A DNA stretch of 64,000 nt. It comes from Methylobacterium brachiatum. Lineage in GTDB: Bacteria; Pseudomonadota; Alphaproteobacteria; Rhizobiales; Beijerinckiaceae. Both the position numbers and the translations under genes were made by a program. Numbering within the stretch: the first letter of the stretch is position 1; the number at the start of each line of letters is the position of its first letter. Location of the stretch: the NCBI RefSeq assembly GCF_020523825.1, contig NZ_JAJALK010000017.1:1-64000 (forward strand). Direction: 5' to 3'. The notes under the pieces are model-generated. The model did no database searches. It worked only from the letters and a program-made list of their open reading frames with translations, and was not told where the DNA came from. This document shows positions 1-9,204 of the stretch, piece by piece.

Positions 1-1
1 G

Positions 2-643
2 GCTTCAGCACCCTCCTGGAAGCATCGTCATCCCGGCCACTCAACCCCGCCTCAGACCATTTTCGGACGGGCTCTAAAGGACGCACGGATCTGGAAGCTC
101 AGCGGCGTCTACTTCATGACCATTATCGGCCTGTACGGGATCAGTTTCTGGCTGCCGTCCATCGTCAAAGAATCCGGCATCAAAGACGTTGCGACGATCG
201 GCTGGCTCTCGGCGATCCCCTACCTCGTCGCGATCCCGACCATCATCCTCACCGGCATCAGCGCCGACCGTACCCGCCGGCGACGGGCGCATTTTGCGGT
301 TGCTCTGGCGTCCGGCGCCGTCGGCCTGGCGCTTGCCGGCTATGTCGGCCAGAGCCCAACCGCGGCGGTGGCATGCCTCTGCGTCGGCACGGCCGGCATG
401 CTGTCGGCGCTGTCGCTGTTCTGGGGTGTTCCCTGCGCGTTCTTGGCTGGCACCTCGGCAGCGGCTGGCATCGCGACGATCAACTGCATCGGCAATCTCG
501 CCGGGTTTGTTTCTCCCTACATGGTTGGCGGCCTGAACGTGCTTACAGGTGATCCGGCAATCGGTCTCTACGCCGTGGCCGCTTGCATGCTGGTGGGCGC
601 GGGGCTGATCCGGATCATCCCGGCCTCGCTGGGCGACCGGTGA
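2..643 (+). CDS. MFS transporter, C-terminal part (runs off left edge)
   Basis: The frame is open from the first bases of the window, so the gene starts upstream. About 213 residues are visible, covering roughly the second half of a 12-helix major facilitator: hydrophobic segments alternate with short charged loops, including an SADRTRRRR loop typical of the MFS cytoplasmic loops, and the protein ends at ASLGDR. The style resembles the anion:cation symporter group (organic acid or phthalate-like substrates), but the substrate cannot be read from this half. No gene follows for about 160 bases, and the next item is a gene fragment on the other strand, so any operon partner lies to the left. Confidence 0.8.
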   Translation, partial: ASAPSWKHRHPGHSTPPQTIFGRALKDARIWKLSGVYFMTIIGLYGISFWLPSIVKESGIKDVATIGWLSAIPYLVAIPTIILTGISADRTRRRRAHFAVALASGAVGLALAGYVGQSPTAAVACLCVGTAGMLSALSLFWGVPCAFLAGTSAAAGIATINCIGNLAGFVSPYMVGGLNVLTGDPAIGLYAVAACMLVGAGLIRIIPASLGDR

Positions 644-805
644 CGGGACGTTTAAGGGGTGCATCCGCAAAGGTTGAGGCCGCTGCCGCGAATGTGAGGC
701 GGCGGCCACCGAACAATCCGCGATTACTGCTGCAGGCCTTTTCGGTCGACGCGCCCTCGCGGGCATCGGCTTGCAGAGGTGGCGGCGGCCCGCTCGGGCT
801 ATCGC

Positions 806-1132
806 TCACGCCATGGTCCCTCGACCGGCGACACGGCGCGACATCGCCTGGAAGGCGTAGAACGAGGCCTCGATCCGGGTATGGTCCAGCCCGTTCACGA
901 CGAAGACGAGGCGCGACGTCCTGCGACCGTCCGGCCAGCGCTCCAGATGGATTGGCGAATGGACGAGACGCTGGACGCCGTGCACGGCCACCGGGCGCTC
1001 CTCACCCTCCAGGCTCATGATGCCCTTCACGCGGAAGACGTTCTCCCCGTGTCGGTCGAGGAGCATGGTCAGCCAGAGGCCGAAACCCGTCCAGTCGATG
1101 GGCTCCTCGATCTCAAGAGAGAAGGACGTCAC
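806..1132 (-). pseudogene. CobW/P47K family GTPase, C-terminal fragment
   Basis: The 108-residue frame matches the C-terminal domain of CobW/COG0523 metal-chaperone GTPases: the run VFRVKGIMSLEGEERPVAVH, then GVQRLVH, WPDGRRTSRLVFVVNGLD and a short tail. The N-terminal GTPase domain (P-loop, CxCC metal motif) is missing. Directly upstream on the same strand is a tnpB relic, so the gene was probably cut by a transposon insertion followed by deletion. Family members deliver Zn or Co or act in zinc limitation; this copy cannot function as a GTPase. Confidence 0.7.
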
Positions 1133-1133
1133 C

Positions 1134-1745
1134 GGGGACTCTGCTCGGAACGTCCCGCCACGATGATGCGCGAGCGTTGCGGCGGGCGCGGCCGGCGCTC
1201 TCGAAGATCAGCGCGACGTACCAGCCGCGACCGACCTTGGTAAAGGTCGCGCCCAGGAGGCGCGCATCTTCGGGCAGCGACCGATCCGGGCAGAGCCGGA
1301 TCGGTCGATCCATGCCTTTCAGGCGGATACGCTGATGCCGCAGATCGAGCCGTAGGCCTGTGATCTCGTAAAGTCCGAAGCTCCGCCACCGGCTCTTGGC
1401 CATGAAGCGGGGAAAGCCGGCCTTGCCGGCCCCGCGCTTCATCCGGCCGAAGTATCCGGTGAACGCGTCCTCGATGCGGGCCAAGGTCCATCGACCCATC
1501 GTCACTGGGTCCGCGCCGTGACCCGCCGGGTCCTCGGCACGGATGACCGTCAGCGAATTCTGCTGATCGAGACGCGTGATCGGCTTCTTCGCGAGCCGCC
1601 AAGCATCTCGGCGCTCCTGAAGCGCCGCGTTGTAGAGCAGACGCTGCCGCTCCAGCCGCTCGTCGAGCAGGCGGTGCTGCGCCCGGGTCGGGCGCAGCTT
1701 CTAGCGGTACGTCAGGATCACGGAGGCGACGCTACGGAACAGATC
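1134..1745 (-). pseudogene. TnpB (IS200/IS605, IS1341-like) N-terminal half, broken
   Basis: Translation of the minus strand gives a typical TnpB beginning: YR, a stop, KLRPTRAQHRLLDERL, then LYNAALQERRDAWR, and later GYFGRMKRGAGKAGFPRF and GRGWYVALIFES. A TAG codon near 1692 interrupts the first strand of the domain, and the RuvC part is absent. The frame runs into unrelated residues near 1190 and ends beside the CobW fragment. It is a dead relic of the same broad family as the copies at 9837 and 54307, but not identical to either. Confidence 0.65.
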
Positions 1746-1945
1746 GCGAACCCGTCAAGTCGTCCTACCCGCCATCAACCCCAAATCACGAATGACCGAA
1801 TAACCTAAATATCCCCAGTTCGACGCTTTGGATTAAGCCTGAGGCGCTGCCTCCGAGTTTTTCAACACAATCGGCCGAAAGCCGCCGGTCCGCTTCGGAG
1901 CACGCGCCCCAGGGAAGAAGACATATGTGCGACAGCCCCGTTGAT

Positions 1946-2932
1946 CTAGTCGAGCATTGCACGCAAGCTCGGGCTTAGAACCTCGACGGACTGGGGACAC
2001 CTCTTCGACAGGAAGCGAGCCGACAAGTTCGCCCGCGTTGCCAGTCGTGAGCCGCGCTCCAAACCGAGTGCCAGCAGCGCGGTGGCATAGGCGTCCGCCA
2101 GCATACACGACGAATGGAGCACACTCACGGCCAAGAGGCCTGTGTCGATCGGTTCTGCTCGATGCGGGTCGAGCGTATGGCCGAAGTGGCGCCCAGCGTT
2201 GACGAAGCAGCGGCGATACTCCCCGGACGTGGCCACCGCGAGGCCGTGCAGGGCAGCGACCATCTCCGGAACAGTGGCGTCGGGACTCTCCATGGCGCCC
2301 CACCAGGGGCTGCCATCCGGCTTCAGCCCAGAGCCTCGCAGTTCGCCGCCGATCTCGACAAGGTGGTCCGGTACACCTCTCTCTATTAGGAGCGCTGAGA
2401 CGCGATCGACGGCGTAGCCCTTCGCGATGCCGGACAGATCGAGGCTGAGGCCGCCTGGCTGCCAGGCATCGCCCCTGGTGCGATCGAATCGAAGCTTCTG
2501 CCAGCCGCAGCAGGACGCTGCCTGGGCCAAGGCTTCAGGATCCGGCGGTACGGGAACCGGGCCCTGAGGACCGAAGCCCCAGAGGTCGACGAGGGCCCCG
2601 AGCGTCGGATCGAAGGCACCACTCGTCTCCTCCGCGATTGCAAGGGCCGCCTCCAGCACCTCCCTGAGCGCCCCCGGCAGGCTATGCAAGGTGCCGGATG
2701 GAGACCGGTTGAAGCGGCACAGCGCCGAGGCCGGCTCCCAGTGGCTCAGGTCCATCACGAGCCGGTCGAGAAGAACCGCGATCGCGGCGCCGAGCGATGC
2801 CGTCCTGCCGTGCGCGCCCGCCAAGCGCACGCTCCAGGTGGTGCCCATCGTGCAACCGCCCAGCGTCTCGACCGGACCTGAAGGCAGCCTCGACGCTGAC
2901 GCGACCACTGCGGGAAGTATGACGCGACGCAA
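1946..2932 (-). CDS. apbE: FAD:protein FMN transferase (ApbE family)
   Basis: ApbE enzymes attach FMN covalently to Ser/Thr of membrane redox proteins. Visible hallmarks are GGCTMGTTWSVRL near the N-terminus, DLWGFGP, the DLSGIAKGYAVD segment, VEIGGELRGSG and HTLDPHRAEPID. The gene is last in the minus-strand iron operon. The frame has no good ATG near its true beginning. A TTG at 2932, five bases after the previous gene's stop, leads into a hydrophobic segment (RRVILPAVVASA) and is my preferred start; upstream ATGs would overlap DUF4198 deeply. ApbE is a usual companion of the PepSY/DUF2271/DUF4198 set, so it may flavinylate a partner in a ferric-reductase chain (inference). Confidence 0.85.
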   Translation of the reverse strand: MRRVILPAVVASASRLPSGPVETLGGCTMGTTWSVRLAGAHGRTASLGAAIAVLLDRLVMDLSHWEPASALCRFNRSPSGTLHSLPGALREVLEAALAIAEETSGAFDPTLGALVDLWGFGPQGPVPVPPDPEALAQAASCCGWQKLRFDRTRGDAWQPGGLSLDLSGIAKGYAVDRVSALLIERGVPDHLVEIGGELRGSGLKPDGSPWWGAMESPDATVPEMVAALHGLAVATSGEYRRCFVNAGRHFGHTLDPHRAEPIDTGLLAVSVLHSSCMLADAYATALLALGLERGSRLATRANLSARFLSKRCPQSVEVLSPSLRAMLD

Positions 2933-2937
2933 GACTT

Positions 2938-3741
2938 CTACGGGGGCAACACTTCGAGGGTGGCGTTGTAGACTGCACGGCGGCGCGCCTTCGGAACGGT
3001 AGCCTTGTCGTCCTGCACTTCCGCCCCAAGCCAGTAGAGGCCGGCCTCTGGCCACGTCACGCTGAAGGTGCCATCAGCGCCGGTCTTGAGCTTGATCTCG
3101 CCAATCTTGTTCCGATAGCGACCGCCGCCGCGCACAATTTCGACATCGACATTTGACGCAGGTGCGCCGTCGAGCAGCAGCGCGAAGCGCGCCACCTCTC
3201 CCGCCACGAGATTGTTTGGGTGGGTCTCGGGGCGCAGCTCCAGACCCCTGCCTGTCGGCTTGAGTGCCTCCGTGTTCGGCTTTCCCAACGTCAGGAAGGT
3301 CTCCGTGCGGTTCTGGGCCTGTGTGATGCGTACGTCGGTCGCTTCCTTCGGGACGACGCGTTCTAACTCTTCCGCTCGGCCACGCCACCGCTTCTGCTGA
3401 CCGTCAAGCAGGTAGCTCGCGAACAGGAACTCGCCGGCCTCGCTCGCGCGGTATGTGCCAGGTTTGGTGAGGTGCAGATCGAAGGTGCTGCGTAGCCGGC
3501 CTGTCGCCGGGTTCTCGATCTTCACTGGAGTTCCGTCCGGTCCGGTGACCGTCAGCCCATCGAGACGCAGTGGATTGAATTCGAAAACGAAGAGATCGTT
3601 CGAGACAGCTGCATCCACAGTCGCCCAGGCCTCGACGCCGGAGAGAACGGTGGCCGAGGGCTGCATCCACAGTCTGTGCGCCTGTGCTGGACCGCCAAGG
3701 GCGAGATTGGCGAGCAGTAGGGCAGACAGTGTACGGTACAT
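2938..3741 (-). CDS. DUF4198 domain periplasmic protein
   Basis: About 267 residues. It begins with a signal peptide (MYRTLSALLLANLALGG ending at AQA) followed by HRLWMQPS, the start of DUF4198/GH25-like periplasmic metal-uptake proteins. Beta-rich segments follow, including LVAGEVARFALLLDGAPAS and the terminal GADGTFSVTWPEAGLYWL. The ATG at 3741 is chosen because the signal peptide begins there; a GTG at 3753 that overlaps the previous stop is an alternative. Members occur in transition-metal and iron uptake operons, where a carrier or ligand-binding role is suspected but not proven. It sits fifth of six in the operon. Confidence 0.8.
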   Translation of the reverse strand: MYRTLSALLLANLALGGPAQAHRLWMQPSATVLSGVEAWATVDAAVSNDLFVFEFNPLRLDGLTVTGPDGTPVKIENPATGRLRSTFDLHLTKPGTYRASEAGEFLFASYLLDGQQKRWRGRAEELERVVPKEATDVRITQAQNRTETFLTLGKPNTEALKPTGRGLELRPETHPNNLVAGEVARFALLLDGAPASNVDVEIVRGGGRYRNKIGEIKLKTGADGTFSVTWPEAGLYWLGAEVQDDKATVPKARRRAVYNATLEVLPP

Positions 3742-3749
3742 GGCAACAC

Positions 3750-4262
3750 TCACGGCTTTGCGCTTAGGGTGACGGTGCCGAGTTCGGAGGTGCCCTTCGC
3801 CTCGGCAGCGGCGTTCGGGGCTGCCGGCCATGTGAGCGGAAGGCGGAGCACTTCGCGTTCACCGACCTCGCGCGCCGCTTCGACGGCAACCTCGTAGGTA
3901 CCAGGCTTCAGGTCAGCGAACGGCGGGGTTGCTGTGTCGAAACTCAGCCGGTGCTCGCCTGCAGGCCGGGTCGCACCGCTCACGCCGTCTACAGGAAGGT
4001 CCGTCTCCCGGCCGATGCGGCGCCACCATTGACGCAGGTCCTTGAGCCATTTCGTCCCCTCGCCCCCGCGCTTTTTCAAATCGTACCAGACGGCCAGATT
4101 GGCCACCGCCTGCCCATCGGGGCCTTCGAGCCACACAGCGACGTAGGGGCGGTGATACTCCGACACGTCGAGCCGCGGGATCTGGATCCCGACGACGACT
4201 TCGCCGGCGCAAGCGGGCGCTACGAGCATGGTCGAGAACAGGGCCGTCACGGTGCGGCGCAT
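3750..4262 (-). CDS. DUF2271 domain periplasmic protein
   Basis: 170 residues with a short signal peptide (MRRTVTALFSTMLVAPACA) and the DUF2271 core: VVVGIQIPRLDVSEYHRPYV, AVWLEGPDG, NLAVWYDLKKRGGEGTKWLK and RQWWRRIGR, then DGVSGATRPAGEH. DUF2271 proteins are exported and are nearly always encoded between a PepSY membrane protein and DUF4198/ApbE, as here. The biochemical role is not known. The gene starts 11 bases after the PepSY stop, and its own stop precedes the DUF4198 ATG by nine bases, so the genes are tightly coupled. Confidence 0.8.
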   Translation of the reverse strand: MRRTVTALFSTMLVAPACAGEVVVGIQIPRLDVSEYHRPYVAVWLEGPDGQAVANLAVWYDLKKRGGEGTKWLKDLRQWWRRIGRETDLPVDGVSGATRPAGEHRLSFDTATPPFADLKPGTYEVAVEAAREVGEREVLRLPLTWPAAPNAAAEAKGTSELGTVTLSAKP

Positions 4263-4272
4263 GAGCGATCCT

Positions 4273-4935
4273 TCAGGCGTGGATGAACAGCAGCGCCACG
4301 AGAAGCGGCGCGAGGAGCCCCAGCCCGACGACGGGCCACGTCATGGGCCGGCGTCCGGCGTGGAAGTACAGGAGAACGAGCCCGGTCAGGCAGAACACGA
4401 GGCAGGTACTGGCAAACAGGTCGATGAACAGGGCCCAGGCCGGGCCGGTGTTTCGGCCCTTGTGCAAATCGTTGAGGTAGGAGATCCAGCCGCGGCTCGT
4501 CTCCTCGTGCACGACGGCCCCGCCGCGTCTATCGAAGCTGACGGAACCGTCGCCACCCGGGCGCGGCAGGGAGAGCAGCACCTCGCTGCGCGTCAGTTCG
4601 ACTTCCCGTCCATCCGCGTCGACGCCGAGTGCATCGTTCAGCCAGGCGACGAGCTCGACCGACAGGTAAGCCCGCCCTGCATTCGGGAGAGCAGACAGCT
4701 CACCGCTCAGGGAGGCCGGCAGACGCGCCTCGCTGCTCGTCGTGTTCGGCCGACTCTCAAGACCGGAAGCGTGATTCAGGGTGATGCCGGTGATTGCGAA
4801 CAGCAGCATGCCAACGAGGCACAGGCCGGAGCTGATCCAGTGCCACGCATAGAGCTGCTTCAGCCAGAACGCGCGTTGCGCGCGAGCTGCCTTACGCGGG
4901 GCAGCATCTGCCGCGGCCGCACCCTCCGCACTCAC
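4273..4935 (-). CDS. PepSY-associated membrane protein
   Basis: 220 residues: a basic N-terminus, a first membrane helix (WISSGLCLVGMLLFAITGIT) followed by LNHASGLESRPNTT, a periplasmic PepSY-like region, then LNDLHKGRNTGPAWALFIDL and two further helices at the C-terminus. This matches the PepSY_TM family of small ferric-reductase-like or redox membrane proteins found in siderophore operons. The ATG overlaps the end of the PiuC gene by four bases, so translation is likely coupled. The LHKGR segment before the second helix is the common family signature. Confidence 0.82.
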   Translation of the reverse strand: MSAEGAAAADAAPRKAARAQRAFWLKQLYAWHWISSGLCLVGMLLFAITGITLNHASGLESRPNTTSSEARLPASLSGELSALPNAGRAYLSVELVAWLNDALGVDADGREVELTRSEVLLSLPRPGGDGSVSFDRRGGAVVHEETSRGWISYLNDLHKGRNTGPAWALFIDLFASTCLVFCLTGLVLLYFHAGRRPMTWPVVGLGLLAPLLVALLFIHA

Positions 4936-5615
4936 AGCTCGGCCCAGCGCCGCAGCAGATTGTGGTAGGTGCTGGTCAACGCAATCGCCGACGGGTGATC
5001 GTCGGTCAGCTCCGCACGCACACCGGTGATGCCTCGGTCGAGATCATAGAGCAGTGCCCGCTGGCCGTCGTCCTTGATCATGGACTGCGACCAGAAGAAC
5101 GCCGACCAGCGTGAGCCCCGGGTGATCGGCTCGACCCGGTGCAAGGAAGTCGCCGGATAGACGATCATGTCGCCGGCCGGCAGCTTGACGGCGTGAGCCC
5201 CGAAGGTGTCCTCGATCACCAGCTCGCCGCCATCGTAGTCAGCAGGATCGGTGAGAAACAGCGTCGAGGACACATCGGCCCGCATGCGGATGCCGGCTCG
5301 CGGTATCATACGCACCGCGCCGTCGACATGGGCGCCGAAACCCATGCCCACGTCGTAACGATTGAACAGCGGCGGAAGCACCCGGTAGGGCAGCGCCGCC
5401 GCGTTGAACGGCCCCGAGCGCCCGAGGGCGCGCAGGATGAGCTCGCCGAGCTCACGCGCGACGGGCGCATCCTCCGGGATCTGCAGGTTGCGTTTGGCGC
5501 GGGCCGCCTGCGCTCCGGCGGTGACCCGCCCGTCAACCCAGTCCCCCGCCTCAAGGCGGGCGCGGCAATGGGCGATCTCCTCGGGTGTCAGGACCCCACG
5601 GATGTGAACGATCAT
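4932..5615 (-). CDS. piuC: PKHD-type Fe(II)/2-oxoglutarate dioxygenase (PiuC/YbiX)
   Basis: 227 residues, the full usual length. The iron triad is visible as H96 and D98 in GFGAHVDGAVR and H159 in YPATSLHRVEPITRG, with R169 as the probable 2-oxoglutarate ligand. The C-terminal LLYDLDRGI and LTSTYHNLLRRWAEL match PiuC. The substrate is not established; family members are co-encoded with Fiu/PiuA-type siderophore receptors. It begins two bases after the receptor stop, so it is second in the iron operon. Confidence 0.92.
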   Translation of the reverse strand: MIVHIRGVLTPEEIAHCRARLEAGDWVDGRVTAGAQAARAKRNLQIPEDAPVARELGELILRALGRSGPFNAAALPYRVLPPLFNRYDVGMGFGAHVDGAVRMIPRAGIRMRADVSSTLFLTDPADYDGGELVIEDTFGAHAVKLPAGDMIVYPATSLHRVEPITRGSRWSAFFWSQSMIKDDGQRALLYDLDRGITGVRAELTDDHPSAIALTSTYHNLLRRWAEL

Positions 5616-5617
5616 GA

Positions 5618-7882
5618 TCAGAACCGCGTGCCGAGGCTCACGAGCACGGTACGGCCCGAGGTCGGGATCGCCCGCGTCGAGAATGCACCGGCGTAGTTCA
5701 ACTCGTCGGTGAGATTGTAGGCGTTGACCGCGACCCGGTAGTTCTCGGTCTCATAGGAGATCAGAGTGTCGAGTGAGAACGTCCCAGGAATGCGTGTGAT
5801 GTTGTCGCTGGCGGGAAAGTAGCCGTCGTCGAAGCTGACGCCACCACCGATGGTGATCTTACCAGGCAGGTCCCACCATTGCCGCGTGTAAGCGGACATA
5901 TCGTAGGTCGTCCACATCGTGAACGCGTTCTCGGGAACGTAGGGAGCGACCTTACCGACGTTCGCGCCCGATAGGACCTTGCCCTCCAGATGCGTGTAGC
6001 CGGCGAGAATGCTCCAGTCCGGCGTGATGCGCCCTGTCGCGGTGAGTTCGAAACCGTCCACGCGACGCCGTTCGCCCGCGTCGAGCGCGCCGAGGATCAG
6101 GCCGCCGGTGACGGGATCGATATCGAAGCTGTTACTCTTGTCGACGCGGAACAGGGCTGCGGCCAGTCCGAGACGTCCATCAAGGACGCTGACCTTGCCT
6201 CCGATCTCGTAGAGGTCGGTCTCCTCGGGCTTCAGCGCCGCGGTGCTCGGTATCTCGATGCCGGTCGAGTTGGCCACGTACTGACCTTGGGGTGAGAACC
6301 CCTTGGCGTAGGTGATGTAGTAGGTCTGATCCGGCGTCGGTTGCCAGATCGCAGAGCCTTTCGGGCTCACGCCGGTTGAGGCGGCCATGATGGTCGAGCC
6401 GAACAGGCCGGTGGTGGTGTTCGTGGTGGCGTATGAACTTACGAAGCGGTCAACACGGACGCCGCCCAGCAATGAGAATTGATCGGTCAGCCAGACGCGA
6501 TCGCTGAAATAGCCCGCCAGATCAGCCCCATCGCCGACCCGGCGGCTGTTGAAGTTCCGATAATACGCGTAGCCGATCTGCCGAGGATCGGGCGTTAGCA
6601 GACGCTGGGTCGGTCGCGTGCCGAGAACCGCGAAGTTGGTGCGGTCGTCATTCTGATAGAAGGCGTCGATGCCGGCGACGACCTCGTGGCGCAGGAAGCC
6701 GGTATGGAACTTGGCGATCGCCGTCGTGACGTTCTGGGCTCCCCAGGCGTCCTGATCGAAGGCCGACCCGCCGCCGGCCGTGTAGGCGATCAGCGGATTG
6801 CTGCCGCCGAAGAAGCCGCTGATGCAGGCACCGGCACAGCTGGATGGGGTCGAGATAAAGTTGCGCGAGTAGAACGACAGCCGTGTGTCGTTGGTCACGG
6901 TGAGCCAGTCGGTGACCGTCCATTTCATCAGCGACGTCGCGAGATGGACGTTGGCGTTGTCGCGATCGGTCGCGCGGGCGTAGGACGTCGAGCGGTCAAG
7001 GCCGAACTCGGTGATCGGTTTTGCGTAGCGGTCACCAGGCCGGAGCACGACCGGGACGCCGTAGTCGGGTGTGCGCTCGCTACGCTGGAACAGGTAGTTC
7101 AAGTGCCAAGTCGTGTCGGTTCCCAGACCGAAGCCGAGCGAGGCGGCCAAGCCGTAGCGGTCGGACTTGATGTAGTCGCGGTCCTGGATGTCCTGCCGGT
7201 TGGCGACCCCGGTGATGCGGATTGCAGTGGTCTCGTCGATCTTGCGGTTGACGTCGAAGGTGCCGCGCGCGGTAGGGCCGCTGCCACCGAGAACGTCCAC
7301 GGAGGTAAAATCGAAGGGCTGGGCGCGCTTCGAGACGATGTTGATCGCGCCGCCGGCCGTGCCGAGGCCAAGGGACTCTGAGGACGGCCCTTTGATGACG
7401 ACGACATCTGCGATGTTGAAGCTGTCGCGAGCGTAGACGCCGAAATCGCGCAGACCGTCCAGATAGACGTCGTTCTTGGCCTGGAAGCCGCGGATGCGGA
7501 ACTGGTCACCGTTGAGGCCGCCGTTACCTTCCCCGGAGGAGAGGGTAACGCCGGGGACGTTACGCAAGGCCTGCTCAAGGGTTGTGGCCTGCTGCTGGCG
7601 GATAACCTCGCCCGGCACGACTGAGATGGCCTGTGGCGTGTCCTGCACGCGGCCTGGGAAGCGGGAGAGCCCGAGATCGGCGTTCAGCGTGTTCGGCTGG
7701 CGCCCGTCGTACCCGACAACGCTGATCTCACCGAGCGCGATGGTCGCTGGCTCGCCGTCTTGAGGGGCGGGCTGTTGAGCGATGACGTCGAGGGGCATGA
7801 ATGCTCCAAGGGTCGCAGCGAGGCCAACGCCGATCGAGCCTACTCCGCCCGCGTCCCTCAAAGACAACTCTGTACGCATCAC
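5618..7882 (-). CDS. TonB-dependent siderophore receptor (Fiu/PiuA-like)
   Basis: 754 residues. After a leader region with a hydrophobic stretch, the TonB-box-like segment GEISVVGYDG is followed by the plug domain: RVQDTPQAISVVPGEVI, LEQALRNVPGVTLSSGEG, QFRIRGFQAKNDVYLDGLRD and IKGPSSESLG. The 22-strand barrel then ends in the usual terminal phenylalanine (VLVSLGTRF). The receptor would take up ferric catecholate or other siderophores across the outer membrane. It leads a six-gene operon with PiuC, PepSY, DUF2271, DUF4198 and ApbE, a combination known from other proteobacterial Fiu-like loci. Confidence 0.93.
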   Translation of the reverse strand: MMRTELSLRDAGGVGSIGVGLAATLGAFMPLDVIAQQPAPQDGEPATIALGEISVVGYDGRQPNTLNADLGLSRFPGRVQDTPQAISVVPGEVIRQQQATTLEQALRNVPGVTLSSGEGNGGLNGDQFRIRGFQAKNDVYLDGLRDFGVYARDSFNIADVVVIKGPSSESLGLGTAGGAINIVSKRAQPFDFTSVDVLGGSGPTARGTFDVNRKIDETTAIRITGVANRQDIQDRDYIKSDRYGLAASLGFGLGTDTTWHLNYLFQRSERTPDYGVPVVLRPGDRYAKPITEFGLDRSTSYARATDRDNANVHLATSLMKWTVTDWLTVTNDTRLSFYSRNFISTPSSCAGACISGFFGGSNPLIAYTAGGGSAFDQDAWGAQNVTTAIAKFHTGFLRHEVVAGIDAFYQNDDRTNFAVLGTRPTQRLLTPDPRQIGYAYYRNFNSRRVGDGADLAGYFSDRVWLTDQFSLLGGVRVDRFVSSYATTNTTTGLFGSTIMAASTGVSPKGSAIWQPTPDQTYYITYAKGFSPQGQYVANSTGIEIPSTAALKPEETDLYEIGGKVSVLDGRLGLAAALFRVDKSNSFDIDPVTGGLILGALDAGERRRVDGFELTATGRITPDWSILAGYTHLEGKVLSGANVGKVAPYVPENAFTMWTTYDMSAYTRQWWDLPGKITIGGGVSFDDGYFPASDNITRIPGTFSLDTLISYETENYRVAVNAYNLTDELNYAGAFSTRAIPTSGRTVLVSLGTRF

Positions 7883-8052
7883 CGGTCTCCGATATCCATT
7901 CGGGCATAGACGCTCACATCCGCGTGATGCAATAGATCGTCCTAAGTTCTTTGCTGATGGTGCGCCTTTGCAACAATCTAAAACGGTTCAAAGAACGGGA
8001 TTAGGCACTCCCGAGTCCTACATTAAACCTATTCTAAACAGCGTGGGATGGA
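7883..8052. promoter_or_regulatory. Divergent promoter region, iron receptor versus Sel1 gene
   Basis: These 170 bases separate two divergent starts and must hold both promoters. They are AT-richer than the neighbours. Iron control is expected. One TTCTAAA half of an Irr-type (ICE) box is present at 8032-8038 (cattaaacctattctaaac), but the matching left half is poor, so no operator is called. No strong -35/-10 pair could be chosen by eye. Confidence 0.4.
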
Positions 8053-9003
8053 ATGATTTCTGAAGTTGATCTCCACGTAACGCATGTCTCTAGCCGGGTG
8101 CCTGGTCCGACAGCGGCAGAGCCCGACGTTTGGGAGTTGCATCACAACAGCGAAGCCGATTGGCGCTGTATCCTTGACTGCCACCCGGAGCTGGCCGTTC
8201 GCTGGATACAGTTCGCGGCCGAGCGAGGCTTCAAGACCGCGCAGCTTGTGCTCGGTCAGATGCACCTGGATGGTCGTGGCGTTTCCTGCGACCCGGTGAT
8301 TGCCTACAGCTGGTTCGAGAGAGCAGCGCGCATTGGCAGCCTCGACGCGCGAAACATGCTCGGGAGGTGTCATGAGTTCGGCTGGGGGGTGACGGCCGAC
8401 CACGCGGCGGCGATGACCCATTACCGCAAAGCCGCAGCAGCCGGTCACCCGTGGGCCTTGTACAACGTCGGCTGTCTCCTTCTCTACGGTAAGGCTGAGC
8501 GCAATCACGCCAAGGCATTTCGCCATTTCATGGCAGCGACCGAGGCCGGTCACGCAGAGGCGCGAGCCAAAGCTTTCGGTTTACTTGGGCGCTGTCATGA
8601 GGAGGGTTGGGGCACACCGGTCGATCGAGCGGCCGCACTACGATGCTACCAGTTGGCGGCCGAGGGTGGCGACTGCTGGGGAGCGCTGAATCTGGGCCTC
8701 CTGGCGCTTGATGCTGGTCGCAAGGAGGTGGCGATGTGCGAACTGGAGCGGGCGGTGGCCCTTGCCACGCCACATGCACGCGACGCCATCGCCCGCACGC
8801 TGTCCAGACACCCAGACCCGGCTGTCGCGAAAGTGGTATCCCACATCGCGACGAGTCGGGCAGATCGGACCGCGGCGGCAAGCCAAACTCTCGATCCGCG
8901 ATCCTTCCTGCATCGTCTGAACCTTCGGCACAGGGCTCAGTTCTGCCTTGCGCTGATTCTCGTTTTTGTCTTTGTGGCAAGAAGACAAGGTAAACTTTTG
9001 TAA
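8053..9003 (+). CDS. Sel1-repeat protein with C-terminal membrane anchor
   Basis: 316 residues containing four to five Sel1-like (TPR-related) repeats between about residues 50 and 235: AAERGFKTAQLVLGQMHLDG, WFERAARIGSLDARNMLGRC, HYRKAAAAGHPWALYNVGCL and CYQLAAEGGDCWGALNLGLL. A single hydrophobic helix (FCLALILVFVFVA) and a basic tail close the protein, suggesting a tail-anchored inner-membrane scaffold. It is divergent from the siderophore receptor; Sel1-like genes beside Fiu-type receptors are known elsewhere, so a role in iron uptake is likely but unproven. Start: ATG at 8053 with a weak GGGA upstream. Confidence 0.82.
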   Translation: MISEVDLHVTHVSSRVPGPTAAEPDVWELHHNSEADWRCILDCHPELAVRWIQFAAERGFKTAQLVLGQMHLDGRGVSCDPVIAYSWFERAARIGSLDARNMLGRCHEFGWGVTADHAAAMTHYRKAAAAGHPWALYNVGCLLLYGKAERNHAKAFRHFMAATEAGHAEARAKAFGLLGRCHEEGWGTPVDRAAALRCYQLAAEGGDCWGALNLGLLALDAGRKEVAMCELERAVALATPHARDAIARTLSRHPDPAVAKVVSHIATSRADRTAAASQTLDPRSFLHRLNLRHRAQFCLALILVFVFVARRQGKLL

Positions 9004-9204
9004 TCACAATTTAGCGCCTGGGTGGCGTTGATCAAGTGCAAGTATTGTTGCCGGTGCGGTGGGCATCCGTGCCTCGGCGTCCGGGCCGCCATCTCAGGTG
9101 ACTCGCGAAATGCTGCGCGGTAGCTGTCAGGCAGGACCAAAGTGCTTCCTGGCGTCGGCGGCCTCCGCCGCAACCCCGAGACTGCGGACGCCGCGGCATC
9201 AAGG

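Noticed and set aside
8021..8040. Possible Irr (ICE) operator before the iron receptor
   Set aside because: Only one half, TTCTAAA, is convincing; the inverted half is not present at the right spacing.
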